A stretch of DNA of 64,000 bases. It comes from Brevibacterium permense (GTDB lineage Bacteria; Actinomycetota; Actinomycetes; Actinomycetales; Brevibacteriaceae). The DNA is taken from the NCBI RefSeq assembly GCF_025506275.1, contig NZ_QYCP01000001.1:242142-306141 (forward strand), written 5' to 3'. The position numbers and the translations under genes were made by a program. This document shows, piece after piece, positions 34,427 through 42,751 of the stretch. Below the pieces are notes generated by a model that saw only the letters and a list, made by a program, of their open reading frames with translations, was not told the origin of the DNA and did not search any database. Position 1 is the first letter of the stretch; each line of letters opens with the position of its first letter.

Positions 34427-36358
34427 ATGAACACCACCATCGAGAACTCCGCTGAAAGCTACGACGACATCGTGGCCCGCATCGCCGAGGACGCGCACGG
34501 CTTCTGGCTCGAGCAGGCCAAGAACCACGTCGACTGGGTCACCGAACCGACGAAGGCCGTCGACGATTCGAATGCGCCGATCTATCGCTGGTTCCCCGAT
34601 GGCGAGCTCAACGTCTGCTACAACGCGCTCGACCGACATGTCGCGAACGGCCGCGGCGACCAGGCCGCCATCATCTACGATTCGCCGGTCACAGACACCG
34701 TCCGTTCGATCACCTACGCCGAGCTTCTCGACGAGGTCTCCCGCTTCGCTCGGGCTCTGGCGGACAGAGGGGTGACCAAGGGCGATCGCGTCGTCATCTA
34801 CATGCCGATGATCCCCGAGGCAGCCGTAGCCATGCTCGCGTGCGCCCGCCTCGGCGCGATCCACTCGGTCGTCTTCGGCGGCTTCGCTCCGAACGAGCTC
34901 GCCGTGCGCATCGACGACACCGCCCCGAAGGCCGTCATCTCCACTTCCTGCGGAGTCGAGAAGAGCCGAGTCCTCGAATACAAGCCGATGCTCGATGAGG
35001 CCATCGAGATCGCTGAGAACAAGCCGGACTTCACCGTCATCGTCCAACGCGACGAGCATCGCTGCGAACTCGGCGAGAACGACCTCGACTACGCCGAACT
35101 GCTCGACCAGACGCCCGAGGGCATCGACCCGGTGACCGTGAAGGCCACCGACGAGCTCTACGTCCTCTACACCTCGGGCACCACCGGCAAACCGAAGGGA
35201 ATCGTCCGCGACTCCGGCGGATATGCGGTGGCCGGAGCCTTCTCGATGCCGACCGTCTTCGGCCTCCACCCGGGCGACACGATGTTCACCGCGTCCGACG
35301 TCGGGTGGGTCGTCGGTCACACGTACATCATCTACGCACCCCTGCTGGCCGGCGTCACCTCGGTGCTCTATGAGGGCAAACCCGTGGGCACACCCGATGC
35401 CGGAGCCTTCTTCCGCGCCATCGAGCAGCACAAGGTCAACGTCCACTTCACCGCCCCGACCGCCATGCGCGTGGTGCGCAAGGAAGACCCGAACGGCGAG
35501 CTGATGAAGAAGTACGATCTGTCGAGTCTGCGTGCGGAATTCCTCGCCGGCGAGCGCCTCGATCCCGACACATATGAGTGGACGACGAAGATCCTCGCCG
35601 AGGCGACCGGACGCGACGTCCCCGTCGTCGACAATTGGTGGCAGACGGAGACCGGCTGGCCGATCACGGCGAATCCGCTGGGACTGACCCGGTTCCCGCT
35701 CAAGGCGGGGTCCTCGACGAAGCGGACCCCCGGCTTCCACGTCGAGGTCGTCGACCCCGGCGGTCAGCCCGTTCCAGCCGGGGAGGAAGGACTCATCGTC
35801 ATCCGGCTGCCGCTGCCTCCGGGCACCATGGCCACGGTGTGGGGTGACGACGAGCGGTTCATCTCCTCCTACCTCGCCGCCTTCGACGGCTATTACCTCA
35901 CCGGTGATTCCGGCTATCTCGATGAAGATGGGTACGTCTTCGTCATGGGTCGTACCGACGACGTCATCAACGTCGCCGGGCACCGCCTGTCCACCGGCAT
36001 CATCGAGGCGGTCGTCGCCTCCCACCCGGCCGTGGCCGAGGCCGCTGTCATCGGCGTCCACGATGATCTGAAGGGACAGATCCCGCGTGCACTGGTCGTG
36101 CTCGGGGATTCCGCCGAGGCGGCCGACCCGGACACCGTCATCGACGAGCTCGTGACGCTCGTCCGCAAAGAGATCGGACCGGTCGCCGCATTCAAACGCG
36201 TCGACATCGTCGCGGGTCTGCCGAAGACCCGGTCGGGCAAGATCCTGCGCAAGACGATGCGGCAGATCGCCGACGGCGTCGACGATCCGGCAGTGCCGTC
36301 GACGATCGAGGATCGCAGCGTGCTTGATGACCTCGGGGCGGTGCTCTCCCGCGGCTGA
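34427..36358 (+). CDS. prpE: Propionyl-CoA synthetase
   Basis: Adenylate-forming ligase of 643 residues that activates propionate (and acetate less well) to propionyl-CoA. It has the ACS N-terminal cap and the P-loop YTSGTTGKPKGIVRDSGGYAVA, whose RDSGGYAV part marks PrpE rather than Acs. DNWWQTETGWPI is the adenylate-binding motif, and the C-terminal TRSGKILRKTMR carries the lysine needed for adenylation and acetylation control. The ATG at 34427 is used; AGGAG lies directly before it. Upstream extension is not homologous. Propionate is a major substrate for cheese and skin Brevibacterium, and would enter the methylcitrate or methylmalonyl route encoded elsewhere. Confidence 0.93.
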   Translation: MNTTIENSAESYDDIVARIAEDAHGFWLEQAKNHVDWVTEPTKAVDDSNAPIYRWFPDGELNVCYNALDRHVANGRGDQAAIIYDSPVTDTVRSITYAELLDEVSRFARALADRGVTKGDRVVIYMPMIPEAAVAMLACARLGAIHSVVFGGFAPNELAVRIDDTAPKAVISTSCGVEKSRVLEYKPMLDEAIEIAENKPDFTVIVQRDEHRCELGENDLDYAELLDQTPEGIDPVTVKATDELYVLYTSGTTGKPKGIVRDSGGYAVAGAFSMPTVFGLHPGDTMFTASDVGWVVGHTYIIYAPLLAGVTSVLYEGKPVGTPDAGAFFRAIEQHKVNVHFTAPTAMRVVRKEDPNGELMKKYDLSSLRAEFLAGERLDPDTYEWTTKILAEATGRDVPVVDNWWQTETGWPITANPLGLTRFPLKAGSSTKRTPGFHVEVVDPGGQPVPAGEEGLIVIRLPLPPGTMATVWGDDERFISSYLAAFDGYYLTGDSGYLDEDGYVFVMGRTDDVINVAGHRLSTGIIEAVVASHPAVAEAAVIGVHDDLKGQIPRALVVLGDSAEAADPDTVIDELVTLVRKEIGPVAAFKRVDIVAGLPKTRSGKILRKTMRQIADGVDDPAVPSTIEDRSVLDDLGAVLSRG

Positions 36359-36455
36359 GCGTTCAGCGGCCCGCGCTGCCGCATGATCGCTGCGCCCGCG
36401 GCGAAGTCGTGGGCACGCAAGTGCACCGCACCGGGAGTCTCGGCGCACAGACGCA

Positions 36456-36500
36456 GACGCGATCCGGTGCGAACCCTGGAGGTTCGCACCGGATCGCGTC
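36456..36500. terminator. Bidirectional terminator, 20-bp perfect stem
   Basis: Arms 36456-36475 and 36481-36500 pair perfectly around the loop CTGGA, 98 bp after prpE and facing the convergent Gly-rich gene. No clear T tract follows on either strand. Confidence 0.8.
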
Positions 36501-36628
36501 GATGTTTCACGGTGCCGTTCTGTTGATGGACAGCGCGGATGTGCGGGCCCGCATCGCGTTCTCGGGTGGTCGGAACCGCACTCTGCTCACCGTGCTTGCG
36601 GGATCAGCGGGCGGACCGGCGGAGTCGC

Positions 36629-37576
36629 TTACGAGTTGCGTCCCTGTTCGAAGCCCGCGGCGAATCCGCGCTCGAAGGCCTCTTGCACCTCCTGTTCGCG
36701 GCTGCGGCGCTCATCGGCCCAGCCGAAGGGGTCGAATCCTCGTCGGCCCGGGCCGAAGCCGGGACCGAAGTTCGGGCCGAACCCGCGCCGTCCGCGGCCT
36801 CCCCCGCGGCGGCGGTCACGGTCGCCGTTCCCACCACGGGGTCCATGAGCCTCGTGACGGTCAGGGCCGCCTCGGTGATCGTCGTGGTCGTGGGGGTGTT
36901 CGCGGTCGTGCGGTCCGTTGTGGCGGGCCGAGTCGTCGCCGCGGCGGTCGGAACCGAAGTTGTCGACGATCTTCGACAGCGAGGCCTTGAGGTTTTCGAA
37001 CTCTTCGGAGGTGAGCACCTCTTCGATGCGATCGCCGACTCCGTCGCGCATATCGCGGAAGCGCTGGCGCAGCTCTTCGGGATCGATGTTCTTCGACGGT
37101 CCCCATCCGCCTCGGCCACGCGGCGGACCGTAGGTCACAGGCTCTTCCGGGTAGGCGGCACCGTCGGCGACGACCTCATCGGAATCCCAGCGGCGACGTC
37201 CTCGCCGCATACGCCCGAAGTCGCGAGGATCGAATCCGGAGTCGACCGCAGCCGAGCGGAATTCGCGACGCAGCACGTGGCTGAACTCGCGCAGCAGCTG
37301 CGGCAGATCGGTGTCGGTGTCATCGCCCTTGCCGTCGCCGGAATCGGCACCGCTCACGGGCTCAGTGCGTGCGGCCGAATCCTTCTCCGCCGCATCGGTC
37401 TTGTCCGCTTCGCCCGGCTGCTCGCGATCGGAGTCGAGGCTCGAAGCGCTGCCGGCGACGGTGTTCTCGTCGGTGTTCGGCGAGTCCGTCCGGTCATCGG
37501 CACCTGCTGCGCCAGCTCCTCCGGTCGGGGTGGTGAAGTCGTCGTTGTCGTCATTGAAGTCATTGTGTGCAGTCAT
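36629..37576 (-). CDS. Gly/Arg/Phe-rich protein divergent from marR
   Basis: A 315-residue protein with no family I recognise. Residues 1-90 are acidic and disordered. A middle region (about 90-115, DLPQLLREFSHVLRREFRSA) and a second (about 165-205, DPEELRQRFRDMRDGVGDRIEEVL) are helical and may fold. Between 210 and 285 it is His/Asp/Gly/Arg-rich, ending in RGFGPNFGPGFGPGRRGFDPFG. The last helix EVQEAFERGFAAGFEQGR is conspicuous. It shares Gly/Phe/Arg-rich composition with the MarR protein encoded divergently, and the shared operator region suggests it is the MarR target. Confidence 0.68.
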   Translation of the reverse strand: MTAHNDFNDDNDDFTTPTGGAGAAGADDRTDSPNTDENTVAGSASSLDSDREQPGEADKTDAAEKDSAARTEPVSGADSGDGKGDDTDTDLPQLLREFSHVLRREFRSAAVDSGFDPRDFGRMRRGRRRWDSDEVVADGAAYPEEPVTYGPPRGRGGWGPSKNIDPEELRQRFRDMRDGVGDRIEEVLTSEEFENLKASLSKIVDNFGSDRRGDDSARHNGPHDREHPHDHDDHRGGPDRHEAHGPRGGNGDRDRRRGGGRGRRGFGPNFGPGFGPGRRGFDPFGWADERRSREQEVQEAFERGFAAGFEQGRNS

Positions 37577-37597
37577 GTCATCTCCTTAGTTGTCATC

Positions 37598-37655
37598 TGA
37601 CATGTACATGCAGAATGACATGCAATTCGATTGCATGTCAAGTGGCATGTAAAAT
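37598..37655. promoter_or_regulatory. MarR operator region with perfect 10-bp dyad
   Basis: GACATGCAAT-TCG-ATTGCATGTC is a perfect 10-bp inverted repeat (37617-37639). A second palindrome, CATGTACATG, lies at 37601-37610, and further ACATGCA half-sites surround it. TAAAAT (37650-37655) is followed by 6 bases and then the marR ATG, a leaderless-type promoter. The dyad lies between both divergent starts. Confidence 0.78.
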
Positions 37656-37661
37656 CGAACC

Positions 37662-38231
37662 ATGAGCACGAACGATGACATTCAGGCGATCGCCGAAGCG
37701 CTCACCCGCCTGCAGTGGCGGCGCGGGCCGGGCGGTCCGCGCGGATTCGGCCCCTTCGGCGGGTTCGGTGAGCACGTCGGCCCTGGCCAGCGCGGGGGGT
37801 TTGGTGAACGCGGTGGATTCGGCGGCGGACGGAGCTCAGACGACTTCCCCTTCGGCGGCAAGCGTCATCCCGGTGGGCCGTTCGCCGCACACGGCCGTGG
37901 GCGTGCGCTCATCCGTCTGCTCGTCTCACTCGTCCAGGCGGGCACGGCGCTGGGAGTCAGCGCACTCGGCGATGCGATCGGCGTCGATCAGCCGCGCGCG
38001 TCCAGACTCGTATCCCAAGGCGTCGAGCTCGGCCTGCTGCGTCGCGAAGCAGACCCGGATGATGCCCGGCGAACCCTCATCGCGCTGACGGACAAGGGCC
38101 GCGCGATCACCAACAGATTCCGCGGCGCCCAGCGTGACAACGTCGATCAGGCATTGAGCACATTCACCGAGGACGAACGGGCACAGCTGGCATCGCTGCT
38201 GACGCGCCTCGCCGACGCCTGGCCGAAGTGA
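37662..38231 (+). CDS. MarR family regulator with Gly-rich insertion
   Basis: A 189-residue winged-helix repressor. Helices and wing read ALGVSALGDAIGVDQPRASRLVSQGVELGLLRREADPDDARRTLIALT, with the DPDDARR wing tip typical of MarR. It has an N-terminal Gly/Phe/Arg-rich segment (about 21-70, with FGPFGGFG and GGFGERGGFGGG) that MarR proteins usually lack. There is no ribosome site; translation probably starts at the transcript's 5' end. It should bind the perfect dyad just upstream and repress itself and the divergent gene. Ligand unknown. Confidence 0.85.
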   Translation: MSTNDDIQAIAEALTRLQWRRGPGGPRGFGPFGGFGEHVGPGQRGGFGERGGFGGGRSSDDFPFGGKRHPGGPFAAHGRGRALIRLLVSLVQAGTALGVSALGDAIGVDQPRASRLVSQGVELGLLRREADPDDARRTLIALTDKGRAITNRFRGAQRDNVDQALSTFTEDERAQLASLLTRLADAWPK

Positions 38232-38338
38232 GTGCCTCTATCCGTCTGTTCTGACCGGACTGCTGTCCCGGCGGGACGGGCACTCGGACGCGGTAAGCAG
38301 TCAGGCCTCGGCCGCGGCTGTCTGCCAGGCGCCGGATC

Positions 38339-38824
38339 TCAGCCTTCGGCGAGCTGCTTGAGTCTCTTGAGCGAGGCGAGCAGATTCGCCGCCGTCGTCG
38401 ACTGCGCCCGCGACAGACGCTTCGGATCGCGCAGCTCGGTCCAGTCATAGATGTGACGAACCAGGACCGAGTCGTCCCCGGTCGGTTCGATCTCCCATAC
38501 CCACTTCTGACCGAACGGCTCTCCACCCACTTCGGAGGGCTTCCAGGCGATGAGCCTGCCCTCGGCGAAGTCGACGACGTGGTTCTCCCGGTCCACGCCC
38601 TTGGTCAGAGTCGTGACGAACGAGCCCCCGGTCCCGCGCACTCGCTGCCCCTCGACGGCCGAGCCGAGGTTGTCATTGCCGTCCCATTCCGGCTGTCGCT
38701 GCGGGTCGGCGATGAGTTCGAAGACCGCCTCGGCGGGAGCTGAGATCTCGATCTCGGCGGTGACGACCTTGAGGACCGGATCGATCGAATCGAAGACGGA
38801 AGCATCGGGGGTCTGGTCGGTCAT
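38339..38824 (-). CDS. SRPBCC family protein
   Basis: A 161-residue START/Bet v1-like protein: an N-terminal strand (VLKVVTAEIEISAPAEAVFELIADPQRQPEWDG) that is the polyketide cyclase/dehydrase signature, a hydrophobic-cavity core, and a C-terminal long helix (STTAANLLASLKRLKQLAE). Such proteins bind lipids or aromatic ligands; some catalyse cyclisation. No partner gene indicates the ligand. The ATG at 38824 is used; upstream open frame is unrelated. AGGACT precedes the start. Confidence 0.83.
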   Translation of the reverse strand: MTDQTPDASVFDSIDPVLKVVTAEIEISAPAEAVFELIADPQRQPEWDGNDNLGSAVEGQRVRGTGGSFVTTLTKGVDRENHVVDFAEGRLIAWKPSEVGGEPFGQKWVWEIEPTGDDSVLVRHIYDWTELRDPKRLSRAQSTTAANLLASLKRLKQLAEG

Positions 38825-38971
38825 GGAGTCCTGCCTTCGTATGTGGTCCCGCCTCGGCGTCGAGCTGAAGTGCGGAGTGGATCGGACACGGTCAGAATAC
38901 ACGGACTCGCCGCCCCGGGCCTCGCTGGTGGAAACCCGCCGCCCTGTTCCTCGCATGTGGGGCCCTCCGCG

Positions 38972-40429
38972 TCAGTCCTCAAGGGCGCGGTCCTGTCGCT
39001 CGGCACGCAGGGCTGCCGTGCTGAAGCGGGTGAACATCCGGGAGGAGTCGCTCGACAACGCCAGCAGCACCGCCACCTGCATGGCGATGGTCGTCAGCGC
39101 ATACATGTTCGTCGCCAGGTCGCGGTCTCCGGTGAAGTAGTTCGTCATCGACACGATCACGGAGATCGTCGAGAGCGTGAGGATCCACAGCCTGGCCCTG
39201 TTGCTGCCGCGGAACACCGACGTCGAGGCGATGACCTGCAGACACCCGATGAGGAGGCTGACGCCGACGAGCACTCCAGCGACGATGCGCGTGGCCGTGT
39301 CGTCGCTGATCGCCGCGATGTCCGAGCTGTAGCCGACGACTTCGGAGCGCAGTCCGTTCCAATCGAGGAGCATACTGATCACATCCCACGCTTGGAAGAG
39401 CAGCAGGACAAGCACGAGGGCGGCCCCGACGACGGTCTGCAGCGGGCGCTGGCGCCACAGCGTCTTCGTCACTTCGGACACGCTGCGTGAATCGGAATAG
39501 ATGCGGGTGGCGTCGAGAGCCAGCTCCAGGCGTTCGGGGTGATCGGCTTCGTCGGCGACCACCTCGGTGACGTCGACGATCGGCAGGTGCCCGTCGGTGA
39601 TGATCGCATCGCCGCCGCCGTTGCGGGAGTGGTATCCGGTGGAGAAGTCCTTGATCCGATCGACCGCGATCGCTTCATCGGCACGGGTGACTGTGTCGAC
39701 GATGTGGTCGCGTTCGACGTCGGTGTTCTCTTCGATCTTGTGGGTGAACTGGAGGGTGAACAGGGAGATGCCGACGGCTTTGTCGTAGGTACCGGCGGCC
39801 AGCCAATCGGCCTGGTGTCCGCCGGGCAGCAGCCATCCGTGCGGGCATTTCCAGAACCGCACATGGTGGCGCTGGCCCGGATCTCCATCGACTTCCTGCT
39901 GGTAGGCGAAGTCCTGACGGCGGCCGAACAGCAGCAGCGGGGACACCGGCGCCTGCGGGTAGCTGCGCTTCGTCACCGTCGACCGGATGATCTCCCACGT
40001 CGATGCGGGAGTGATGCTGTCGGCGAGGATCCATCCGGCTTCGCGCATCGCATGGTGGATCTGCGCTTCCTCACCGCGCCAGGCGAGATTGACCGGATCG
40101 CCGAGCAGACCGTCAGAGGTGCGAGTGCGGCCGATGAAGTAGTTCGGCACATAGATCTGGGACAGGATGCGGTGCAGCCTGGGCAGAGCCAGATAGGACA
40201 CGACTCCCCAGAACACGAGCAGCGTGAGCACCTGCCACCAGCCGAGGCTGAATCCCTTGAGCAGGATGAGCAGCGCCAGCCAAGTCGAGGCCGCACCGGC
40301 GAACAGGAAGAACAGGTAGTCGAGCACCCCGGTGGGCGTGAAGTGGTGTCGCCGATAGACGAACGGCTGCCTCAGCCGCCGCTTCTGCCCGACCGCCGCA
40401 CCGGCCGCATCCGTCCCGCCCGTCGTCAT
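38972..40429 (-). CDS. LssY C-terminal domain membrane protein
   Basis: A 485-residue protein. Two N-terminal membrane helices (YLFFLFAGAASTWLALLILL and VLTLLVFWGVVSYLAL) precede the LssY_C domain (about 100-310), recognised by DPVNLAWRGEEAQIHHAMREAGW, YPQAPVSPLLLFGRRQD, HHVRFWKCPHGW and FTHKIEENTDVERD. The C-terminus has further helices (LQTVVGAALVLVLLLFQAWD, VAGVLVGVSLLIGCLQVI). LssY domains occur in secretion- and phosphatase-linked proteins but have no assigned reaction. It is 15 bp short of the SRPBCC gene promoter region and 129 bp downstream of the MerR gene block on the same strand. Confidence 0.82.
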   Translation of the reverse strand: MTTGGTDAAGAAVGQKRRLRQPFVYRRHHFTPTGVLDYLFFLFAGAASTWLALLILLKGFSLGWWQVLTLLVFWGVVSYLALPRLHRILSQIYVPNYFIGRTRTSDGLLGDPVNLAWRGEEAQIHHAMREAGWILADSITPASTWEIIRSTVTKRSYPQAPVSPLLLFGRRQDFAYQQEVDGDPGQRHHVRFWKCPHGWLLPGGHQADWLAAGTYDKAVGISLFTLQFTHKIEENTDVERDHIVDTVTRADEAIAVDRIKDFSTGYHSRNGGGDAIITDGHLPIVDVTEVVADEADHPERLELALDATRIYSDSRSVSEVTKTLWRQRPLQTVVGAALVLVLLLFQAWDVISMLLDWNGLRSEVVGYSSDIAAISDDTATRIVAGVLVGVSLLIGCLQVIASTSVFRGSNRARLWILTLSTISVIVSMTNYFTGDRDLATNMYALTTIAMQVAVLLALSSDSSRMFTRFSTAALRAERQDRALED

Positions 40430-40558
40430 GAGGGCCAGTTTAGTGATCCGTGCTCAGCCACCGGAATGAGGAAGACCCGACATCCCTTCGCCGAGGCGGT
40501 CGGAACGCGGATTCCCACCGCCCCCTCACCGAGGCGGCCCGACCGAAATCGGTCAGGC

Positions 40559-41623
40559 TCACTCCTTGCCCGATGTCTGCTCCCGCCGGCGGCGGTCGAG
40601 TGCGGCGAGTGCGGTGGCTGCGAGCTCCGGGCTGTCGTCGTCGCTGAGCTCGGCAATGAGGTCACTGCTGCGGCCGCCGGAGATCTCGAGGAGGACTTGC
40701 AGCACCCGGAACCGTATCTGGGGATCGTGTGAGTCCGCTTGTCGATGCAGTTCGGTGAGGACCCGTTCGCTGATGTCGGCAGTCGGTCCGGTCGCGTCGA
40801 CGATGAAGCCGAGGGTCTCGGCCGCCTCGATGTCCCTCGGTCCGTTCATCGCCATGTCGAGCAGCACGGGCACAGCTTTCTCATCACCTGAGCGGCCGAG
40901 GGTGAGTGCGGCGATGCTCCGGATATCAGGGTCGACATCGTCGAGTCCCTTGTCCAGTGCCTGCCGGATCATCGAAATCGAGCGTGAGTCGAGTTTCTCA
41001 TCAGGTGTGGTCCTGCGGATCTCGTCGAGGGCCAGCAGTGCATTGAGACGCACTTGGGCAGATGCGTCGTCCATTCCGATCACCACATGAGGCACGGCCT
41101 CGGCACCGGCTTGGGCGAGCGCCCACCGCATGGCCCCGGCCGCGTTGAGCACGGTCTCCTGCAGGACCGCCTGCGACAGGGCCTCGATCGGCATTCCTCC
41201 GTCGACTCCGCTGCCGAGTGCGGCTTTGTGCCGTTGGATGACATCGCCGGACTCGAGAGAGCGCATGAGATCGATGGTGTGCAGGAGCGACTCGCCGTCT
41301 GCTCGACCGAGCCGAGCGACGGACTGGAGGTGGTCGAGCAGACGCTGCTCGGCCGCGATCCGCTCACGTGCCTGGTCGATGAGGTCCCCGAGCACTGTGC
41401 CGGGGTCGAAGTCCGGCTCGGACAGCACCCGACCGACTTCAGTCAGCGACATCCCGAGTTTGCGCAGACCCTCGATGTGGAAGATGCGCCCTATATCGGC
41501 ATCGGAGTACTCGCGATAGCCGCCAGGCGTCCGCTGGCTGGGCGAGACGAGGCCCATTGATTCGTAGTGGCGCAGCATGCGTGCGCTCACACCGGAGCGC
41601 CGGGCCACTTCGCCGATGAGCAT
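40559..41623 (-). CDS. MerR regulator with C-terminal HEAT repeats
   Basis: A 354-residue regulator. Residues 1-70 are a MerR winged helix (MLIGEVARRSGVSARMLRHYESMGLV, RTPGGYREYSDADIGRI), then the dimer coiled coil (about 75-108, with ERIAAEQRLLDHLQ). The remaining ~240 residues are alpha-helical repeats with HEAT-like pattern (SAQVRLNALLALDEIRR, DPDIRSIAALTLGRSGDEKAVPVLLDMA, DPQIRFRVLQVLLEI). Classic MerR effector motifs (Cys, GyrI-like) are absent from it. GAGGTGG precedes the ATG at 41623; upstream open frame is not conserved. It lies downstream of a HEAT-repeat gene and probably binds the dyad at 42683. Confidence 0.87.
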   Translation of the reverse strand: MLIGEVARRSGVSARMLRHYESMGLVSPSQRTPGGYREYSDADIGRIFHIEGLRKLGMSLTEVGRVLSEPDFDPGTVLGDLIDQARERIAAEQRLLDHLQSVARLGRADGESLLHTIDLMRSLESGDVIQRHKAALGSGVDGGMPIEALSQAVLQETVLNAAGAMRWALAQAGAEAVPHVVIGMDDASAQVRLNALLALDEIRRTTPDEKLDSRSISMIRQALDKGLDDVDPDIRSIAALTLGRSGDEKAVPVLLDMAMNGPRDIEAAETLGFIVDATGPTADISERVLTELHRQADSHDPQIRFRVLQVLLEISGGRSSDLIAELSDDDSPELAATALAALDRRRREQTSGKE

Positions 41624-41795
41624 TGCCACCTCTTCTCTGCTGTCAGCCACTCTAGGCCGCAATCGCGGCCATCCGGGTGCATTGTTCCGAAGTTCTTCGA
41701 TGCCTGGGACCTTTCGGACGTCGCACAACGGCCGCAGGCAGACTTCGCACAGGTGCTGGAACCGCGCACTGAAGGAAGGGATCCGAGACCTCGGG

Positions 41796-41832
41796 CGTGT
41801 GCCGGCGGGCTTGCCCCACCCGTCGGCACACG
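41796..41832 (-). terminator. Hairpin between the HEAT gene and the MerR gene
   Basis: CGTGTGCCG and CGGCACACG (9 bp) plus an inner GGG/CCC pair form a stem-loop just past the HEAT gene stop on the minus strand. It separates it from the MerR gene by about 170 bp, so the two may be transcribed independently. Confidence 0.55.
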
Positions 41833-41858
41833 CACGATCGGACCTTCCCTGTGCCGAT

Positions 41859-42653
41859 CTAGACCGTGGCCTCGGACCCCAGTGCGACCACCCGCTTGGC
41901 TGCGTCCAAGGCGTGGGCGAAGCCGGCATCCGGGTCATCGAACATATCCCGGGTCGCCATGGCGTGAGCCCGCACTGTGTCGTCCTCTGCGTGAAGCCTC
42001 TCATCGACCACTGACACGAGATCCTCGCCGAGGGCCACAATCGCTCGGCTGAGGCTCTTCTGCATCTCGAGATCCCCTCGCCCCAACTGCGTCACCAGGG
42101 CGGATGCCAGCTCTTCACGATCATCACCGGGCACAAGGGCAACGGCGGCTCTCCACGCGCTGCGGGCCACCTCGGTGTCGGTATGGGCGATGAGGGCGGT
42201 GCCGATCCGGGCCGGGTCCATGGCCGGCCAGGCGCGGACGTCACCGATCTTCGACAGGGTGTGCAGGGATTGGCTGATCGCCTGCGGCAGCGGCGAGTCG
42301 AGTTCGGCGACGAGGCGGGCAACGGTGTCGTCGGCGGGCAGCCGAGTGAGCGCCCAGGTGAGCATGTCGCGGACGAAGAAGTCCGGTTCTATGCGGCATC
42401 GGGCGATGAGCACGTCGAGGTCACGGGGCTCGGCCCGGGTGCCGATGGCCATCGCCGCTTGCAGGCGCTGCTGCGGGGTCGACGCACTCAGCGCGCCGAC
42501 CATGGGGTCGCCGGTGTCGTTCCATCGGCCTCTGGGCTCGATCAGACGATCGCTGGTGTCGCTCCTGCCGCCGCTGGAGTCATTCCGGCGACTGTCGGTC
42601 TCTGTCGAAAGCGGCGGTTCGGAAATATGGTGGTGTTTGAGTGGATGTGTCAT
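41859..42653 (-). CDS. HEAT-repeat protein
   Basis: A 264-residue protein started at the ATG 42653, where AAGGAGGTGG is an excellent ribosome site. A polar, His- and Ser-rich N-terminus (1-55) precedes about five alpha-helical HEAT-type repeats (for example PQQRLQAAMAIG, FFVRDMLTWALTRLPADDTVARLVAEL, TEVARSAWRAAVAL, DLEMQKSLSRAIVALGEDL). The fold matches the C-terminal part of the MerR regulator encoded downstream. It may bind the same ligand or the MerR protein itself. It is preceded by a MerR-type promoter with a 19-bp spacer. Confidence 0.75.
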   Translation of the reverse strand: MTHPLKHHHISEPPLSTETDSRRNDSSGGRSDTSDRLIEPRGRWNDTGDPMVGALSASTPQQRLQAAMAIGTRAEPRDLDVLIARCRIEPDFFVRDMLTWALTRLPADDTVARLVAELDSPLPQAISQSLHTLSKIGDVRAWPAMDPARIGTALIAHTDTEVARSAWRAAVALVPGDDREELASALVTQLGRGDLEMQKSLSRAIVALGEDLVSVVDERLHAEDDTVRAHAMATRDMFDDPDAGFAHALDAAKRVVALGSEATV

Positions 42654-42675
42654 GGTCTCCACCTCCTTGCCACCC

Positions 42676-42706
42676 AGTGAAGACCCTGACATCGTGTCAA
42701 GGTCAA
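42676..42706 (-). promoter_or_regulatory. MerR-type promoter: dyad in a 19-bp spacer
   Basis: On the minus strand TTGACC (42706-42701) and TTCACT (42681-42676) are 19 bp apart, the elongated spacing typical of MerR-activated promoters. The spacer contains the near-perfect dyad ACCTTGACA-CGA-TGTCAGGGT (plus-strand 42683-42703). The HEAT gene starts 23 bp downstream. Confidence 0.85.
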
Positions 42707-42751
42707 GCGGATCGGACTCATCTCATTCCCAACCCTGGAGCGGAGCCTCGT

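Noticed and set aside
34301..36448. Open frame of 715 codons opposite prpE
   Set aside because: Antisense to PrpE, whose motifs are intact; composition (Val/Asp/Gly/Arg rich) is that of a codon-bias shadow.
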